Below are positions 63,649 through 64,000 of a stretch of DNA of 64,000 nt, in pieces. Each line of letters starts with the position of its first letter. The stretch's first letter is position 1. Location: assembly GCF_030264295.1 (NCBI RefSeq), contig NZ_CP127173.1, positions 1,185,501 through 1,249,500 on the forward strand, in the 5' to 3' direction. Position numbers and translations under genes: made by a program. The notes beneath the pieces were generated by a model, which did not search any database, was not told the DNA's origin, and saw only the letters and a program-made list of their open reading frames with translations. This DNA comes from Amycolatopsis nalaikhensis. Lineage in GTDB: Bacteria; Actinomycetota; Actinomycetes; Mycobacteriales; Pseudonocardiaceae.

Positions 63649-64000
63649 CGCCACCCTGACCAGAGACCGCGCGAACGTCACGGCGTGGCTGCAGAACTAC
63701 GGCGTCTACCTGGCCGTCGTGGTGCTGCTGCTGTTCAACGTGTTCTTCACCGAGAACTTCCTGTCCGCGGCCAACTTCCGCACCCAGCTGGTGCAGGCGG
63801 CGCCGGTCTGCATCGTCGCGCTCGGCATGGCGCTGGTGATCGGCACCGAGGGCATCGACCTGTCGGTCGGCTCGGTGATGTCGATCTCCGCCGCGCTCAT
63901 CCCGCTCTACCTCGGCGCGGGCCCGGCCATGGCGATCGTCGTCGCGGTCATCGCCGGGATCGTGTCCGGCCTGTTCAGCGGCTACCTGGTGGCCTACCTC
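63641..64000 (+). CDS. Sugar ABC transporter permease (CUT2), cut by window edge
   Basis: The first 120 residues of an RbsC/YtfT-type permease. The N-terminal membrane helix is YGVYLAVVVLLLFNVFFTENFL, followed by the family motif ALGMALVIGTEGIDLSVGSVMSISAALI, which is strongly conserved in CUT2 permeases. ATG at 63641 overlaps the ATPase gene end by 8 bases, showing tight coupling. The rest, including the EAA-like loop, lies beyond the window. A second permease may follow if the system is of YtfQRT-YjfF type. Confidence 0.93.
   Translation, partial: MSSATLTRDRANVTAWLQNYGVYLAVVVLLLFNVFFTENFLSAANFRTQLVQAAPVCIVALGMALVIGTEGIDLSVGSVMSISAALIPLYLGAGPAMAIVVAVIAGIVSGLFSGYLVAYL

Overview
The window is very GC-rich DNA with frequent GTG starts, many GTGA/ATGA start-stop overlaps, a two-domain geosmin synthase, streptogrisin- and snapalysin-type secreted proteases, three cytochrome P450 genes, an SCO6745-family gene and many TetR/GntR/LacI/HxlR regulators. 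This points to a filamentous actinomycete, most likely Pseudonocardiales (Amycolatopsis-like). The genus is an inference from gene content, not proven by a marker gene. No rRNA, tRNA, CRISPR or prophage genes were seen.

Layout. 1-4.4 kb: truncated P450, a short-chain dehydrogenase behind nested operator-like palindromes, a nucleotidyltransferase-fold protein, and a divergent GH4 glycosidase/PfkB kinase pair. 4.4-6.9 kb: a low-complexity repeat patch, then two internally duplicated YbjQ-like genes (the second with a +1 frameshift) and a small partner. 6.9-9.7 kb: alpha/beta hydrolase divergent from a CGNR zinc-finger regulator across a strong palindrome, a VOC protein and an SDR. 9.7-14.2 kb: GTP cyclohydrolase II coupled to an unusual PfkB-like fusion, then an OmpA-type lipoprotein and a 4-TM partner. 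14.2-16.4 kb: SCO6745-family gene, a decayed archaeal-type aspartyl-tRNA synthetase and, upstream of it, a T-box riboswitch. 16.5-22.6 kb: P450, SDR, a secreted multi-domain carbohydrate-binding protein, methyltransferase, streptogrisin-like protease, small GNAT protein. 22.8-29.6 kb: geosmin synthase and a tightly coupled operon of MBL hydrolase, DedA protein, membrane phosphatase-like protein, glutaredoxin and methyltransferase.

29.7-35.1 kb: TetR divergent from a UvrA-like drug-resistance ATPase that is coupled to a siderophore-interacting reductase. An IS701-family element has inserted into the hairpin that follows. 35.2-43.5 kb: three large co-directional genes of unknown function, two with export signals; these are the least explained genes in the window. 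43.5-48.3 kb: phosphotransferase, N-terminally short P450, TetR, SDR divergent from an HxlR regulator, and a frameshifted snapalysin. 48.4-57.5 kb: a seven-gene carbohydrate operon (GH27, two permeases, GH95, acetyl esterase, binding protein, GntR regulator) with a perfect palindrome in front. 57.6-59.8 kb: AAA ATPase, small lipoprotein and several hairpin repeats. 59.85-64 kb: LacI regulator divergent from a ribose/galactose-type ABC importer that runs off the window.

Two dispersed hairpin families sit at gene 3' ends: a TGAATGACTCATTCA type (four copies, with paired changes) and a GTGAGTG...GGTTCTAACC...CACTCAC type (two copies, one split by the IS). Several otherwise healthy genes carry single-base frameshifts, so either local sequence error or recent decay should be kept in mind.
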